In this document: in pieces, positions 60,401 through 64,000 of the stretch
Numbering within the stretch: the first letter of the stretch is position 1
Layout of the letters: each line of letters opens with the position of its first letter
Assembly: GCA_037974665.1 (NCBI GenBank)
Contig: CM075775.1
Span: 36,606,152 to 36,670,151, forward strand
Reading direction: 5' to 3'
Source: Ehretia macrophylla
Lineage: Eukaryota > Streptophyta > Magnoliopsida > Boraginales > Ehretiaceae
Length of the DNA stretch: 64,000 bases
Notes under the pieces: model-generated
Told to the model about the DNA's origin: nothing
Databases searched by the model: none
The model's input: the letters and a program-made list of their open reading frames with translations, nothing else
Translations under genes and position numbers: made by a program

Positions 60401-61148
60401 AGCTTACTGCCCCCGATGTAGAGCTCTCGGATTGCTTTCCAACGGTATGCTATGCACTGCGTAACTCCTTACGAATCAAAAGTTATGGGCACCGGAGCAA
60501 CGGAGACCTTGTCCCAAGCCCCACACCCTCGATTTGCGGGCCCAGCCTCTATGTGAAGCGAAGTTGTCTTGCCCAAGGTGCCGTGGGATTCAGTAATAGA
60601 AATATGATGAATTAGGTTGTCATCCTTTTTACGGCTCACGACGTACGATCAGGGACGGAAAAATAGTACAAAAGAAGAAAAGTGTCCAAAAACTAATGAA
60701 AAGGTTTGATTTTGGGATTCAAAAACTAGCACAGCCGAACAGGCTAAATGCCCCCGTCGTAGAGCTCTCGGAGTGCTTTCCAACGGTATGCTGTACGCCG
60801 CGTAACTCCTTACGGATCAAAAGTTATGGGTACTAGAGCGACGGAGACCTGGTCCCAAGCCCCACGCCCTCGGCTTGCAGGCCCGGCCCTTACGTGAAGC
60901 GAAGTTGTCTTGCCCAAGGTGCAGTGGGATTCGATAATAGAAATGTGATGGATTAGGTTGTCGTCCTTTTTGCGGCTCACGACGTACGATCCGGGACAAA
61001 AAAATAGCGCAAAAGAAGAAAAGTGTTCTGAAACATATGAAAACATTCGATTTTAGGCTCTGAAAATAGGTGCAACTGAGCAGGCTTGCTACCCTCGTCG
61101 TATAGCTTTCGGAGAGCTTTCCAACGGTATGCTGTGCGCCACGTAACT
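54439..61148. repeat. Satellite block F, about 19 more diverged monomers
   Basis: Core positions run from 54724 to 60828 at 338-342 bp, with shorter intervals of 331 (ending 55055) and 323 bp (ending 60487). Monomers share the 341-bp consensus, but no regular order of types is apparent by eye and private changes are commoner than in block B. This may be an older or edge part of the array. The block ends at taact, next to the minus-orientation LTR. No gene is seen. Confidence 0.93.
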
Positions 61149-64000
61149 TGTCACGCCCCAACCCGGCCTATAAAGGTTAGACTAGGGTGTAATCTAAACA
61201 TTCAAGTCATGCCTAGTACTTAGTTTTTCATGAAAGTTTAACGCTTAACGTTTAGCCTAGACTCCATAATTTTTCTGAAAAACCGGCAGCATAACGACTG
61301 TAATTGGGCTCTTTAGTTTGACCTAATTCTCTAAACGCCTCAAATTTCATTTCCAACTAAGATTACTATTTACCATCAATTGAGACGCCTACTAGTTATC
61401 TCGATGTCTTGTTTGATTAATAACCTAGCATGATACTATGTCTCGTTTGTTTGTTAATCCTCGTTACAAAAGTACATGTTGATCTTAGCTTAACAATGGG
61501 TACCTGCTTAAGATTGGATAGGTTCATTTTACTTAGTCCTTACCTGATACTTCATAATCCTATGATAGATACTAACCAGTAACGATAGCAAAACGACCAT
61601 AGTAGTGTCTATCTAGTTATTATCAGTACAAGCCAAAATTAGACCCCAAATTACAACGGGAGTCTTTTACATTGCGAGCATCAAGCAACATGAAAAGAAA
61701 TAGTCTTCAAGCAGCATAGTGTTTACAATGGCCATAATCAAGCAAAGCACATATGACAGGCAATCATTCCAAGGAATCATCGTTAGGCACGTCGCCCTCG
61801 GGTACCTGTTCTTGATCTTCTTCACCTGAGATGATAAAAGAGGGTGAGTCTTTATGAACTCAGCGAGGGGGAATGAGAAATAGGTTTTGAAACTCATTTT
61901 CCGGTTCAACTTATGAAAATACTTTTTGCAAGCATGAATATATCACAAGTATGTACATAACATGATATAAAAGTAAAGGAACACAATTACCCGTCTTTCC
62001 TCCCCGAGGTCCTCTAGGAACTAAGCGAAAGTACTTATACACATAGTGAAAAGGATACGGTAAACTTTTTCTCTCAGTTCATGTCAATATCAGTTGTTGC
62101 GGCTGACTTCAAATCATCCCCTTATCATGCCAAATGGGTGTACTCCGGATGTACCCCGAAATCCTACGACCCAACTCTCCGAGGAAGTCTAGCCCCCAAG
62201 CGAGAGAGGAAACTGGACAATGGTAGTCACGGTTGCACGGGCAAGCCTGATGCCGCCGGTGTGCGTGAACGCTACCACGCCAGAATAAAAGGTTGCAACC
62301 TTATATGCAATGCACATTTATGAAATTTAATATATCACATTAGGAGGACAACAAAGTTGGTTGCCTTCGAGCAGTCATAAGATTGCACATTGACAAGTAA
62401 ACAAACAAGGCACGATAAGACAAGTAATTTCACTTGAAAGGAACTTGGAGCCATATGAATATTAAACGGGTAGCCATGTAACGCACGTAAATCAAGTCAT
62501 ATAACTCATTTCAAAGTTCACGTAATCAAATAATAAGATTATTCATCATGCAACGGCATCTACGTGGGACCGGGTGCAAGAAAAGCCTACTTATCAACAT
62601 GAAATCATCGAAATCATATTTAGGGTTACAAGGGAAACTAGGGGCAGCCTACTAAACACATAATCCAACACAACATCCAAAGGATCAACACTTAGCAAAT
62701 TCACCTAGTTACTAGGGTTCTAATTCGTGCTTACCCGTGCGATTAAGCCCCAAGTCATCTCGAAATCAAACTCAAGCCACGCGTTGATTAGTTCATACAC
62801 CCTCAAGTATTCAAAACAGTCCACACAACATCTCAATTCCACAATCCCAAGCATTTAATACAACGAGAGAAGCTACAATAATTTTTTTAAGCATATCACT
62901 AAGTGAAACCCTCACTGCAATGGACTGTATTCTCACAATCATTAAGACAAGCAAACAATCTCCAATTCCAGTGAATAAGATGTCAAATTAAATCTTAGGA
63001 AGTGAACTAGATTCAGAAGCAAACCTCGCATAATTTGGAGTTCGAGTTCAATAGTTATAGCCAAAACAGTGAGACTGCACAAAACTGTCTAGATTTGCAC
63101 ACATTTCAATACTTGTCATTTTTGAGGGCCTTAGGGTCAGATTTAGCCTTAGTCCATTTCTGACAAAAATGTCCAGTACTGAAAAATCTAGCAGTAAACC
63201 AAATATTATGTATTTTAGATGTCATTTACTAAGTCAAAACTGGTTCGTTCTACAAGGTCAGTGAATCTGCCAAAACCTGCTTCATTTTTCCAGACTTTCC
63301 AGATTTGGACACATTTTAATAATTTGCCATTTTGAGGCCCTTAGAGTCAAAATGAACTTTGGCCTATTTCTGTGAAAAATGTTCAGAACTGGAAAAAATA
63401 GTTACCTACCAATTTTCATACATTTTCAATATCATTTACCTAGCCAAAATCACATCCACCAACAAGGCAGAAAACTGTCCCATACACGATTTCATCCAAC
63501 ATCACATTTTAGCCAAATATCTTGCCAGGCATGTTTATAAAAGCTCATGAACACACATATATCTCAAGTACAGAAGTAAAGATAGACATTTAAGGGCATG
63601 CATGTGGGTTTTTGAAAGATTTTCAAGAAGTTTTAGCCCTCACCTTAGCAAAACAACAAGAAGATGCACAAGACTCTTGGTGAAGCACAAAGTTGACCTT
63701 TTTCCTTGCTTAGCTGAGACACCACTCAATTTTTCTCAAATTTCCTAGCTTAGTAACCAATTTCTTAGTAGGTGCATGTGGTTAGAACAAGAAGAAAAGA
63801 AATGGAAGCTAGCAAACTCACCTAAGCCGAAATGGAGATTCAAAGAGCTTGCATGTGTGTTTCTTGCAACCTAGCTTGCTTAGTCGAGCTCCCTAGCTTC
63901 TTGCATGCCTTGATGAACCATGGAGTGATGAAGATAAGCTAAGGAGTGTAGAAACTCAGCCAAGGCCGAGAGAGAGAGAGAAGGATGAGAGGGAGAGAGA
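61149..64000 (-). mobile_element. Family-2 LTR, minus orientation, running off the window
   Basis: It begins TGTCACGCCCCAACCCGG and matches the reverse complement of the 37580 LTR to the window end, where the GA-rich tract matches the CT tract near 38150. About 570 bp of LTR should lie beyond. Whether it is a solo LTR or the 3' LTR of a full minus-strand element cannot be told. On the minus strand the donor-like CTAAG|GTGAGGG is at 63644/63643 and the acceptor-like AG at 61827-61826. Frames such as 61667-61909 (minus) recur in other LTR copies. Confidence 0.93.
61826..63643 (-). other. Predicted leader intron in the right-edge family-2 LTR
   Basis: On the minus strand the donor is TTGCTAAG|GTGAGGG and the acceptor is TTATCATCTCAG|GTGAAG, 1818 bp apart, as in the copies at 28289 and 38506. 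Confidence 0.42.

Overview
The window is plant heterochromatin with no host gene. Two components make it up. About 35 kb is a tandem satellite with a 341-bp monomer, roughly 103 monomers, all head-to-tail in one orientation. About 29 kb is LTR retrotransposons inserted into that satellite. A plant origin is supported by the primer-binding site TGGTATCAGAGC (initiator-Met tRNA type, typical of plant LTR elements) and by a degenerate Ty3/gypsy chromovirus (Tekay-like) polyprotein. The setting looks centromeric or pericentromeric. The species cannot be named from the sequence.

Layout: satellite A 1-6503; complete non-autonomous LTR element (family 1) 6504-13240 with 5-bp target duplication acaac; satellite B 13241-27255; family-2 solo LTR 27256-30798 (left end deleted); satellite C 30799-31954; family-2 solo LTR, minus orientation, 31955-35618 with target duplication cggtt; satellite D 35619-37579; family-2 Ty3/gypsy element 37580-47135, with decayed gag-pol and a truncated 3' LTR; satellite E 47136-51928; family-3 solo LTR 51929-54438 with target duplication cagcc; satellite F 54439-61148; family-2 LTR, minus orientation, 61149 to the window end. 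Removing an insertion with intact duplications restores the satellite phase: the spacing across 6504-13240 and 51929-54438 becomes 340 and 341 bp.

The satellite has higher-order structure. A 4-monomer repeat (about 1364 bp) runs 3869-16063 and continues through the family-1 insertion. A 6/3/6/7-monomer pattern runs 16360-23690, marked by a 297-bp deletion monomer. A longer pattern of about 8 monomers is seen in the later blocks. Block F looks monomeric and more diverged.

The most interesting signals lie in the LTRs. Three otherwise dissimilar LTR families share one arrangement: a strong splice-donor-like AG|GTRAG, then 1.2-1.9 kb, then a small hairpin whose stem sequence differs between families but still pairs, then a pyrimidine tract and an AG acceptor. 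This suggests a conserved leader intron inside the LTR. A second pairing-conserved hairpin sits just upstream of the polypurine tract in both elements that retain one. The satellite also carries motifs resembling plant LTR U3 sequence, so it may derive from an LTR.
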